This document shows, in pieces, positions 43,053 to 54,002 of a stretch of 64,000 bases of DNA; position 1 is the stretch's first letter, and every line of letters starts with the position of its first letter. The notes under the pieces were generated by a model. It was not told the origin of the DNA. It did no database searches and saw only the letters and a list, made by a program, of their open reading frames with translations. The position numbers were made by a program, and so were the translations under genes. The stretch is from Beta vulgaris subsp. vulgaris (Eukaryota; Streptophyta; Magnoliopsida; Caryophyllales; Amaranthaceae), in contig NC_079209.1 of assembly GCF_026745355.1 (NCBI RefSeq), forward strand, positions 32,585,630 through 32,649,629, given 5' to 3'.

Positions 43053-44799
43053 ATGGGGTTTACAAACCCCCAACCGCCGGAACCACCCAACACATCTAAC
43101 TCTCCTCTGATCTCCTCACGTCCTCAATCACCCATGACTACCAACGCTCCGACCTCACTCTGCACCGCTGTGTTTCGCAAACATCAAGTGAAGAAGAAGA
43201 TGATTCACCTTCTTCAGCCACCTACCCAGCACAGATGCCGTGGCCGACACCTTCGAATTCCCCACCACCGACGCCGTAATTGGTGTTCAATCCAGGTAAT
43301 TATTCTATCTCCTTTACTCAATTCATTAATCTTGATTAAGTATAATTTTGCACCAAGTTCTCTGAATTACAAAGAAATCAGGCCTAAAATTCAATCGCTC
43401 TCTGATATGATCAATTCCTTTTGGGGGTCGTCTGTTTTCAATATATATGTCAATGTATTGATCGTGGTTCATGGAATTCGCCTCAGGCTAGCAGCCACAT
43501 ATGGTGGTTTTGTCAAAATTCTCCATTGGCCATGTATTTTTATGGAATTCAATTTGACAGTATTGTAATAGTTGTATTTCAGTCCTGCTATACTAATTAC
43601 TTTAGCATTCTTTACAATTGCATCTATCGGTTCACATCACAAGAATTAGTGGCTTATAAACCTGTTGTTATAATCGTATGTCATCTACCCCATGATAAAT
43701 ATGTTTTACATTGGTCGGAATGTATTTTCTTAGAGTGGGTTACTGCAATGAAAAAACATATCCGGTTTTTCTATCTGGAAACATCGGCACAATTAAGCCC
43801 AAAGAAGAAATCAGACCAAATTTCAAATTGCTATATATTATGATCAAAACTCCTTGTGGGTCTTCTGTTTTTAGTAGGTATGTCAGCTTAAACGATCGAA
43901 TTTCATGGAATTCGCCTCAGTATGGTAGCTACCTATGGAGGTTTTGTCAAATTTATCAATTGGCCTTGTGTTCGTATGGAATTCAATTTGACATTGTTAT
44001 ACTAGTTGTCTTTCAGGCCTACAATACTAAGTATTGTTACTTTCTTTATAATTGTCGTTATATGCACATTCGATGCTACACCATCGGTTATATGTACACC
44101 TCCCAGTCAGGGAAATTAATGAAGGCTATAATTACATGGTACATGACATTGTTATATTTTTCTATGTGCCAAATCGTCACTTGCCACGACACCTCAATAT
44201 GGGTGCGCTCTTGGATAAATATATTGTCATTGTTAAGCAATATAACACATATTGAAATGGTCTATGCTATTAGATTATCGCTCTATGAGTATCTAACCAG
44301 TGATTGGATAACTGACATAATTGGCTTGCAATTACTAATATGTATGAATTATCTCATGCCAAAGCCACGACACTGTAGAAAGATTGTTCTCTCTTTGCGA
44401 TTGTATACGCATAAGTGTGATTGTGTTAATTGCCGCAACTCTGTGAGTAAATGTCAATTTACCATTATTGTGCCCGACTTTTGGGACTGGCGGATAGCCT
44501 TGCCCAGCATCATTCGATGCCTGTCTAGACACTTGTTGTCTTTGAAACGTTATATGCTGAATCACTGTGAAAACTACTGTGGGAGGCAATGCAAAGTACT
44601 TGAAAAGCTCATACATTGTCACACTATACGACTGATATATGTATTCAAAGTGAAACATAATTTTATTGTAACTCTATTATGGTTTTGGATTGGAACTCTC
44701 TATTATCCTTGCAATAGCTCTACGCGATTGGTTTTTGACCTAGCCCAAAATTCTGTGATGCCTACCGCAGGCATACGACGTTTGTCGACAATCGAATAG
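43053..44799 (+). pseudogene. LINE ORF1 region, no recognised domain
   Basis: Staggered long frames: 43053-43568 (171 codons), 43421-43843 (140) and 43711-44799 (362 codons without a stop). The first part is Pro/Ser-rich then basic. The later parts are rich in aromatic residues, Cys and Ile. A segment reading SWNSPQ, FCQ, YGIQFD and VFQ occurs twice (about 43455-43640 and 43905-44060) because the DNA is duplicated with a period of about 420 bp. The usual plant LINE ORF1 features (RRM-like DUF4283 and a CCHC knuckle) are not visible, although Cys-rich spots exist (CDCVNCRNSVSKC at about 44418-44456). It could be a diverged ORF1, decayed sequence that happens to stay open, or captured sequence. 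No function is proposed. Confidence 0.4.
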
Positions 44800-44811
44800 T
44801 ATGTTGAATAT

Positions 44812-45880
44812 ATGTCTTCCATGAAAATTATTAGTTGGAATATTCAAGGTGCTAAAAAACATAATGCGTTTAGTGAGATTCTTTTTCTCACTCGAAAATA
44901 CAAACCTGATATTGTAATTATACTTGAAACCATGAGCTCAAAAGTAAATCCGCAAAAGATTCTTTCTACCCTGGGTTTTGATGATATACTCATCATAGAT
45001 CCGATTGGACATAGTGGTGGAATATGGATACTATGGAAAAATGACGCTTATTCTATTACGCCGCAAACATCATCACCTCGTTTGGCTCACTTTATAGTTC
45101 AAGAAAAATGCTCCTCTTTTACTTTTTGGCTTACTGGTATTTATGCTCCTGCCCAAAATATTGATAAAGCTCCATTTTGGAACAATGTAACTGAATTTTT
45201 CTCCAGTCTTCACCTTCCATGGTGCCTTATTGAAGATTTTAATGAACTCTCGCACATCAGTGACAAAAAAGGGGGGAATTTTGCCACCCCTCTACGTTGT
45301 CAAATTCTTTCGGACTTCCTTTTCTCTTGTCAGGCCCAAGATGTTTGCAGCCATTCGAATGTATTCTCTTGGAGAAAAAAACATAACGACCAGTATATAT
45401 ATGAAAAACTTGATCGTTGTTTAGTCTCTCCCCAATGGGCTTCAAAGTATCGAAACTCATTTCTTTAATATGATGCTTATACTTGCTCTGATCATGCACC
45501 TATAATATTAACTACAACTCAAATAAGACAATATAAGCCAGCCAGATTTCGGTTCCAAAATGCATGGACTAATGACCCTACTACAAGAAAAATTATTAGC
45601 AAATATTGGCACCGGCATCATTCACGTTCGCATTTTTATAATATAACCCGAAAACTTCAGTTTATTAAACAAGAACTGAAAATATGGGCAAGGAAAAAAT
45701 TTGGACATGTCCAACAAAAACTGGAACAAAATCATACTAGATTAGAAAATGTCCAACAACAATTACTCCAGTTTCATAGCAATCCTCATATTGAGCAGCA
45801 CTTAGGACGACTAGTTCGCCAACGAGAACGACTATTAACTTTCACCCAAAAGTTTTGGGGGAAATATTCTCGAAAATAAT
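44812..45880 (+). pseudogene. LINE ORF2, endonuclease part
   Basis: Apurinic/apyrimidinic-type endonuclease. MKIISWNIQGA (catalytic Asn), VIILETMSSK (Glu), SGGIWILW, TGIYAPA and the LIEDFNE motif (normally GDFN; the Gly is Glu here) are seen in order. A stop at 45466-45468 precedes YDAYTCSDHAP, the final SDH catalytic motif, so the domain is interrupted once. A basic Gln-rich linker follows to a second stop near 45879. The start ATG at 44812 fits a non-AUG-spaced gap of 12 bp after ORF1. Confidence 0.85.
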
Positions 45881-45882
45881 GG

Positions 45883-47445
45883 TTGACAAAAGGAGATCGT
45901 AACTCTGCATTTTTTCATTCCAAAATTACTGCTAAATTCAAACGTCAATGCATTTTGTGTATTAAAAATCATTTGAATCAATGGATCGATTCCCCGGATG
46001 AAATACACTATGCTTTTTTATCAGAATTTCAAGAACGCTTTCATTCTGCCCACCAGTGTCATCGGCATGTATCCACACCTTGCATCTCACCTATTGTCTC
46101 CGATACAGATAATTCACATTTAGTAGCTTCTGTTTCGGACAAAGAAATTAGAGACGCAATCTTTAGCATTGATCCCACAAAATCCCCAGGATCAGATGGT
46201 TATGGGTCTAAATTCTTCAACAATATTGGGATATTGTAGGTCCTGACATCTGCAAGCCATACATGATTTCTTCAATCATGGTCATCTATTGCGTAGTGTT
46301 AATCATACATTAATCACCTTGATACCGAAAATAGTACTCCTGAAAAGCCGAATCAATTCAGACTATCAGCTTATGCACCACATTATACAAAATTATATCA
46401 AAAATTTTAGTAGAACGTCTTCGGCGAATTCTTGTTAAAATTATCAGCCCATTTCAAAATGCATTTACTCCTGGAAGACTTATACATGATAATGTACTTA
46501 TTGTTCAAGAAATCCTGAATATCTTTAATAAATCAAAAAGTAAAACGGGATGGTTTGCACTGAAATTAGATATGGAAAAAGCCTATGATCGTATCGAATG
46601 GGATTTTTAGCCCATGCTCTTAAAAGTTATGGTTTTCACCAACAATGGATCAAATGGATCATGCAATGCATCTCAATTGTCTCCTACTCACTCATCATCA
46701 ATCAAGACACAACCTCTGTCTTCCACCCTTCTCGAGGACTTCGCCAAGGTGACCCTTTATCACCTTATCTTTTCATTTTATGTATGGATGTCCTCTGTCG
46801 ACAACTGGATTGCAAGCAAAAAATTCAAAATCAGGAATTGGAATCAAACTTGCCCCACATTCGCAGATAATTCCAGGACTATTCTTTGCTGACGACGGCT
46901 TACTATTTTGTAAAGCTAACTTAGAGTCTGCTAATCGACTTAAAAATATTCTAGACTTTTTTTGCCTTAATTCAGGACAGTTAGTGAATTTTCATAAATC
47001 GATCATGTTTTCAAAACAAGTTCCGAATTCTAGACGTAGATCGATTGCTGGTATTTTTAATATGACCCCAAAGGTTTTTTTGGGAAGGTATTTGGGCGTT
47101 ATATTCTCCAATTATAAGCCAATGCCTAGTGATTTCCACAACTTAGTACAAAAAATTGACAGCAAAATTAATTCTTGGCACAATCATTTTCTCTCGAAAG
47201 CTGGAAAATCAGTTCTTATTCAGAGTCATCTAGAATCATCCCCGGCTTATCTTATGGCAACAACTCAGCTTCCCAAGAAAATATGCTCTACAATAGATAA
47301 TATCAACCGAAAGTTTTTCTGGCGATCCTCAACGAACTCTTCCGGACTACCCCTAATTGCATGGTCAAAAATTTGTCGTCCTAAAAAATATGGTGGGTTG
47401 AATTTTCGAAAAACGGCCATGTAAATGAAGCATACTTAGCTAAAA
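45883..47445 (+). pseudogene. LINE ORF2, reverse transcriptase part
   Basis: Non-LTR reverse transcriptase in pieces. TKGDRNSAFFHSK and DPTKSPGSDGY open it. After a frameshift near 46235 a stretch with AFTPGRLIHDN can be read, then KLDMEKAYDRIEWDF, a Gly-Leu-Arg-Gln-Gly-Asp-Pro-Leu-Ser-Pro block (46735-46765) and GLFFADDGLLFC with the catalytic Asp-Asp. The thumb-like part (LGVIFS and KAGKSVLIQSHLESSPAYLM) follows to 47424. At least four frame changes occur (about 46235, 46610, 46850 and 47425). Confidence 0.85.
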
Positions 47446-48365
47446 TGGGATGGCGAATCCTTTCTGACCAACACTCTCTCTGGCCAACTCTTATGCGCCA
47501 AAAATATCTTCGGAATACTTCTTTCTTTGAATACAAAACTAAGTCACGAGATTCTCATATTTGGAAGTCCATTCTCCAATCTCGAGAGCTATTAAGGAAA
47601 GGAATACGTTGGAAAATTGGATCTGGAACAAATATTTATTTTTGGATTGACAACTGGTGTACTAATCAAAGCCTTATTGAAATGCTAAATCTTCAAAACA
47701 CGGCTATTGATAATCTGCAACTTACTGTCAGTAGTGTCATTCTTCCATCTAGGCAATGGAATGTTTCTCTCCTTAATGAATTAGTTCCATCCCACATCGT
47801 CCACCTAATTTTGGGGATTCCTATCCCCAGTTATCCCACCGCAGATGTTCCTTGTTGGGGGCTTACTAGCTCTGGTGAATTTACTGTAAAAACAACCACC
47901 TGGCTCGCTCATGGAATTACTCCTCACAGTATTCCTTGGTCTTTTAACTGGATATGGAAGATTAATATAGCCCCTAAACTACAAATTTTTCTATGGCAAT
48001 GTCTCAAAATGGCTTGCCATTAAAATCAATTAGCCAACCGTCAAATCACTAATGACGCTCTTTGTCCTCTTTGTAAATCTGATACTGAGACTCTTGACCA
48101 TTTATTTTTCACATGTCCTCTAATTAGCCAATATTGGAACTCAAACTATATACGACCAAAAATCCGTTATATAGTGCCTTAAGATCTTATACAATGCCTA
48201 ACGTATCTTCGTCCCTACCCGACGGCCTTACAAGTGTTTTGTTACAACTTGTGGAGAATTTGGAAGGAACAAAATTCAATTATCTTCGACGAAATTATGC
48301 TTAATTTAAATCGTATTTATTACAGAGCTTGGCATTTTTATTTGGAATGGACTAATTGAACTACG
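47446..48365 (+). pseudogene. LINE ORF2, zf-RVT region
   Basis: Connects RT to RNase H. It includes GWRILSDQHSLWPTLMRQKY, WKIGSGTNIYFWIDNW and a zinc-binding-like CPLCKSDTETLDHLFFTCP (about 48065-48120). These belong to the plant LINE zf-RVT (PF13966) region. One stop occurs at 48021, inside the typical LANRQITND phrase, and another near 48180. Confidence 0.8.
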
Positions 48366-48929
48366 ATGGATATTTCCTTTACTATATCTTCAATTCCTTA
48401 TTGCAGGTCCCCTACTCCCATCACAGTTAGCTGGCAGCCTCCCCCCAGTTGCTTCAAGCTCAACTTTGATGGTTCAGTTATTGACTCATCAGCGCTGCCG
48501 GTGTTGCATTCGCAACTCCGAGGTCTTCTTGTGGCCGCTCAAGTTTATCGATTTGGCCAAACCTCAGCGCTCGTTGCTGAAGCCTGGGGCTTAAGAAATG
48601 GACTGATACTTGCCATCCAACAGCATATTCAAGATCTATATATTGAAGGAGATAATCAAGTAGTTATAAGGGTGCTGCAAGGGCATTATAATTGCCCCTG
48701 GACTATCCAAACCCTAATTGATGACATTCGATAATTGCTTCGTCATTTTAGTTTCTACACCATCAAGCATATTTTTCGAGAAGCTAATCGGGTAGCAGAT
48801 CTTCTATCAAAAAAAGGTCACACTAGTTCCGCTGACTCGGTCGACGTGAATATCTCTACGGATCCTTTGTTAAAAAAATTAGTTCTTCTAGATTCGTTAG
48901 GAGTCTCCCTTGGGAGAAGGGTGTCCTAA
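48366..48929 (+). pseudogene. LINE ORF2, RNase H domain
   Basis: RVT_3-type RNase H. The four acidic catalytic positions are all kept: LNFDGSV, VAEAWGL, IEGDNQVV and ANRVADLL. A stop (48732-48734) breaks the frame after LIDDIR. Plant L1-type LINEs commonly carry this domain at the C-terminus. Confidence 0.85.
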
Positions 48930-48961
48930 CTTTCATTATGTACCAAAAAAAAAAAAAAAAA

Positions 48962-48977
48962 ATACTACTTATGACAT
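48962..48977. repeat. Target-site duplication, right, of the LINE
   Basis: ATACTACTTATGACAT directly after the poly-A tail. It pairs with 42979-42994. Confidence 0.85.
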
Positions 48978-50443
48978 TGAATTATAAGATGTTCCAACCC
49001 CAATAATTAAATAGAGCTACTCATTTAATTATCTTGAATCTCCTTATCACATCCATAGCACACGCACTTCGTGTTTTTTGTGTTAGGTTGAGTGCCCTCT
49101 CCTCAATCCTTTCCTCTCACAACCTCTCCAGTTCTCCTTCTCCTCTCTCACCACCCCTCTCACCAAGGCAACCACCACCCTCTCTCTACCTCATTACTTG
49201 TTACCCACTATCTAGCAGCCACGAATGACGACTCACCAATCCCTTGTCGCTTGTCACCCACCAACCACCATCCTCGAAAAATGGTGTAGCTTGTTGCTCG
49301 TCACTCACCAAGTCACCAACCACCACCATCGAAAAATGACGGTCTGATCTTTCCTTTCTCTATGTTCATCCGTCTTATGGAGTTGTGGAATGTACGCGAC
49401 AAAAAAGTTCAGATCTAAATCTTAGATTACTACTTAAGATCAAGGTTTGTTCTTCTTGAAATTCACACAAAATTTTTTAACACTCCATCCTTTTACACAA
49501 TAACAATAAAGAAAGTGCAACCAAAATATAAACGATAAAAGAAATATCGCCAAGACGGATATTATTACTCTAAGGTTCAACTAAACATTATTATAAAGGA
49601 AATACCATCATAACATACTAATAACCTCAAATGAGGTCATCCTTCCATGATAAAAACAACTAGAAAAACAAAGTACAAACGTATCATCCAAAATTTCTTG
49701 TGCTAAAACAACCACCAAAAAATAATTCACTTCACTCCTATAAGAGTAAAAGTCTTTCTATAGTCCTCATAGATATCATCTATTATAACAAACACAAGCT
49801 TAATAAAACTTTCAAAACACAGTTCACATGCCCACACTGTAATAAATCTAGCATTCGAAACCATATGCATTTATAAGAAAAACAACAAATATCCACAATC
49901 AATGAGGAGTAACTAACAGTTCTTCCAGAATATCTAGCATATAGATAGCATTAGAAAATAATATTTAATCATAAAGATAACATCATAATTGTAGGCATTT
50001 TCTTATTCACCTATGCGGGATGAGCATGTATTTGACTATTTCATTGTAAAGGTTTTATTTTGAAAAAACGAGGTCACCAACAAGTCTTCAAAGGAAGACT
50101 CATAAACATAATTGGATATTGGGAATCACAGGGACAACATAGCGATTGATTTCATGAAGATTTTCCCAGCAATGAACCATAAATTGAGTTTGGGGGAGAC
50201 AGTACAAACACGGGCATGAACCACATTCACCCTTTGTTGGGCTCTACTTAATATCGATTTATATCGAGTTCTATGCAAAAGAATAACCAAATAATATTTT
50301 CATACATCCTTAAGATAATTAGTCTAGGTTGGTTCATGAAACACATGAAAAAACTATTGTTTTTAGTGATATGTTATTAAGCAATCAAATTTGTAGGATT
50401 GTCTATTATGAAAATCTTAATTCACTCAAGAAAATATGTCCTT
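48978..50443. other. Unassigned AT-rich region
   Basis: Contains CACC/CTCTC-rich low-complexity sequence (49085-49345, with two copies of a CACCACCATC...CGAAAAATG phrase) and AT-rich sequence. No gene is recognised. It ends near a CACTAGTGGAAAAAAGC phrase (50444), which could be a CACTA terminus. Confidence 0.3.
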
Positions 50444-50460
50444 CACTAGTGGAAAAAAGC
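50444..50460 (+). other. Candidate left CACTA-type terminus
   Basis: CACTAGTGGAAAAAAGC on the plus strand, nearly the same as the terminus read on the minus strand from 59591 (CACTAGTGGAAAAAGCC). No subterminal repeats were seen beside it, and the flanking three bases differ from those at 59592, so pairing is not established. Confidence 0.3.
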
Positions 50461-50589
50461 TCATGGCTATCGAGATAAAGCTTGTTAAAGAGGTGTGATT
50501 CTATGTTGGACAACATTGTCGAATCTAGCAAAAAATCAATTGAAACATTAGGTCCGATTAATAATAATCAAAATCACTCTTGCATGATA

Positions 50590-52723
50590 CATAACCAATG
50601 ATTATGATGATTGGGACTTGGATGAGAACCCCATAGTAGAGGACCCATGTATTGAGAAAGCTTACACTATAGAGTATAATAATAATGTTGAAGAACTATT
50701 TGATGAGACTTTTGTTTCTACTCCTCCTCTTCACATTCCCTTTTTAAGGAAACTGAAACTCGATTTAGTTCTTTCCTTCCCCATTTTATTCCATCTCCTC
50801 AAAGTTTCGCCATTAGAAAAGTCTTTTGCCTCTATAAATCTTTACAAGACTCAAATGGAAGTCACTGAGGATATGATCGACCTTAAATTTTACAAGGACC
50901 ATGAAAAGGAAAGCTCACAGTTTTCTTATTTTTATTTGAATTTTGATGTTTATTCTTCTTACTTTCCAGGATTCTCTCGAAAATCTCATTATTTTCGGTA
51001 CTCATATCTTGGTAAGCATATAAACGCATTAAAATTTATGTATGCTCTTTTTTTTAGATTTTACCTATTCATAAATCCATTGTGAAATGTGTGCTAATGC
51101 TTATGACAAACTACTGAGATCTTTGTCAAATTATTTAGTGGAAAATTCTAGCTAATGATCCTAAAAGAGCATTTTGCAAGAGTTATTATGAGACAGTTAT
51201 CCTTATCTTATTTGGTTACGATTTTTGTTTGATTTTGTGCCCTTGCTTCCTCCCTTACTTTCTTTTTGCTTGTAACCTCCAAGGACGAAGTTTGTATTTA
51301 CCTTGGGGGAGTTAGCATATGTTTTCTCCATCTCAACATTTTCTTCCTCCTCTTTGTAAGTAGGTTCATATTAGTGTAACTTCATGTTAGGTTTGCATAG
51401 AAAAAACTAACAAAAAAATTTGCTTTTTCTTTTCTTATATTTTTCTCTTTTTTATAATACATTTAGATTAGTTTGGTTACATGCATGATATGTTCCTAAG
51501 AGTGTTCATAACTTGATTGAAAGACTTTTCTTGCATTCGACTTGATGGTTTTGGATGCCTCGTTGTGAGTTTATAAGGTGATCTTTGAGACCGGTAACTC
51601 TTGGTAGAGTATTTTTGAAATTAAGTAGGTTGATTGGATTGCCTAAGCCCTTGTATGATGAATCCTGAAGGAGGCCATGAACCTCGTAAGACTCAATTAC
51701 AACCCTCACCATTGATCGCCTAATTTGTGACTTGCAGTTTATCTCCATAAGATTGCATATGACTAAACTAAATAGAAGAATGATTTAGGGCATTTCTTTT
51801 TGCTAGAGATAGGAGCTCAAAAGCCACAAAGCTTTTTTACTGACATAATTTTCGGCTTCTCAACCCATCTAAGCCTCTATATCCTATTTTTTTCTTAACC
51901 CTTATAATAATTCATGTGCAAACTTTCCTCAAAGTGGAGTACATGTCTAGTTTGTGTTCAGTTGAGTTGTATTGATACTAAGTCTTTGGTTGAAAGTAAG
52001 TTAATGTGCTTGTATAATTGCAAAAGATGAAGAAAAATGCGAGAAAAGAAACGAAAAGAAAGATCTTATTGTTTCATTTGGATTTCTATTGATAGAAAAT
52101 AAAGAGAGCTAATTGATGAGCAAAATGAAAACTACGTTCAAAAAAGTGAAAATCAAACTGAAAAAGAAAAAAATGTTATGTTTGAGATTTCAAATTGAAA
52201 TGGTGTTAGGACTAGCTTTGGGGGAGTTTTTTTTCCCTAGATTACTCCGCTTTACCCTTTTTGCACCACATTCCCAAATTGATATCCTCTCCTTTAAGCA
52301 AGCCCCGCTACAACCTCAATAAAGTCCCTTTTGAAAGCTAGACTATTCTTGGTCAATTTAATAGTAGTAGGTCATCCAAATATAGTAGAGGCAAGCTAAT
52401 ATGGTTGAGCATCCTTAGGGAGGATTCAAACTCGGGATTTGGAAGTGGAGATGAATGAGAAATCACTCCTAGAAAGCCTAGCTTTCAAGAAGACCCGGTT
52501 GATCGGTGGATTTTTTCTCGTATGTTACTCTTATGTTTCCTAGTCATATTTCCTCTTGTGTTTAGTTGGTCTCCTAAATCTTGTTATGATCGCATTTAGT
52601 TTGTATGTCATGCTTGTAGCTTTGTATTTAGAGCATTTAGACTAGTGTGTTGAATGATTTTCTCCTCTGATTCTCATTCTTGGTTTACTCGAGGACAAGT
52701 AAAATTCTAAGCATGAGGGAGTT
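50590..52723 (+). other. 3' internal region of a third Athila-like element
   Basis: Sequence before a plus-strand Athila-like LTR. The frame at 50618-51085 (155 codons, acidic start with DENPIVEDPCIEKAY) may be a decayed element ORF, but it has no recognised domain. Further on are T-rich non-coding stretches and a short minus-strand frame (51506-51748) of unclear nature. The region ends with a GCATGAGGGAG purine tract (52711-52721), the expected primer site before an LTR. Confidence 0.45.
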
Positions 52724-53996
52724 TGATAAGTGCGTTTCTAATGCACTTTATGTGCTCCTTTTAGCTTTGTTTTGATCCTTTGTCTCCTCTTTCTTCCCTC
52801 TTATTCTCCCTTTTACCCTTCTATTTCATTCACTTAACATTGTTGATCATATTGACATTTTGCTAGATTTTCAATCATTTTGATTGAATTTTCAAGTATG
52901 TTTGCTTTCACCCTATTTTTCCATGTTTATAATATAGGTAGAACTACCTAAGATGGCTACGAGTTGTAGAGTTGACAAAGGGAGCAATGAAAATAAAGCA
53001 CACATTAAAAAATGGTGCGCTTGCACCATGCTCCATGTCGCTCCCACGGAGAAGCACTTTGATAAACAGGATTTCCAAACCATAAATCAGATGAAGGTAA
53101 TTCTAGTTGGACGTGAAATCTCACTTTGATAGCTTTCCAAAAACTGATCATAAGCCTGATTTGCATATAAAATGAAGAAGTTATGTTCTTTTAAAGTTGA
53201 ACTGTCTGACGAGAGCAGAACCAATTGTGCGCCCACATCGCTTACAATGGTGCGCCCGCACCTTTTTGCGAATGGAATAACTTGGAGACAGAAAGGTTGT
53301 GCGCCTGCACCTTTTATTTCCATCAAAAATTTATAACGTCTCATGCCTATCAAAAGAATTTTATGTTTTATTTTCAAGGGGATGGTTTTATGCTAGTAAT
53401 TAGGGAGTTATTCTAACATTCCTCTTAGGGAGAAAAACTCATTTTTTTGTCTTACATTTTGAGATTTAGAGACTAAAGTTGGTGATTTTCTACACATTCA
53501 AGGTACTTTATAAAATTTCCTAGTTTTCAGCTTTACTCATCTTTGCGATTATTAATCTTTTCTCTTCCATAATATTAGTTCTCTTTTATTATAGTTTCAT
53601 ACTTTCTTACTTTCATCAGATTAACATCCCTTAATCATGTTTAGCCCTAGATTATTTATAAATTTCATGTTTCTATGCTTAGAATCCATGATTAGTGAGT
53701 AGTCTCTTATATATGTAGGATTAGGGTGAAAGTATGGATTAAAATTTTCATGTATTGCTAATGTGATTGTGATGATCTAAAGATAGTTATGCATTGATCT
53801 TGGTGTTTTGAGGCCTTAGGATAGATATTGATCACATTTATGCTTTGGTATTTTGATTTCAAATGTTCTTAATCGAATTTTTAACTCTTTTATCATCCCC
53901 ATGGATCAACTGAATTTCTAGGCCAAGTTACTAGGTAGAAAATAAAGGGGATCCTTGCATAGGGGTTTTTCATATTCATTGGATCTCTTAAGGAAA
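52724..53996 (+). repeat. 3' LTR (partial) of the third Athila-like element
   Basis: Starts TGATAAGTGCGTTTCTAATG after the purine tract. It aligns in inverse orientation with 33600-34890, including GTGCGCCCGCACC-type repeats (53010-53310) and the GATTGTGATGATCTAAAGA region. Similarity stops at about 53996, where the MULE begins. The LTR is therefore cut. Confidence 0.7.
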
Positions 53997-54002
53997 AAAT
54001 AA

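Larger units (their letters stand above)
42995..48961 (+). mobile_element. Full-length L1-type LINE with RNase H
   Basis: A 5.97-kb non-LTR retrotransposon bounded by 16-bp target duplications and ending in poly-A (48943-48961). Its order is a purine-rich GAGAGAGAG leader, an unusual ORF1 region, endonuclease, reverse transcriptase, a zinc-knuckle-like domain, RNase H and a short 3' end. Both ends are present, so it is not 5'-truncated as most LINE copies are. Several stops and frameshifts in ORF2 inactivate it. Confidence 0.92.
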
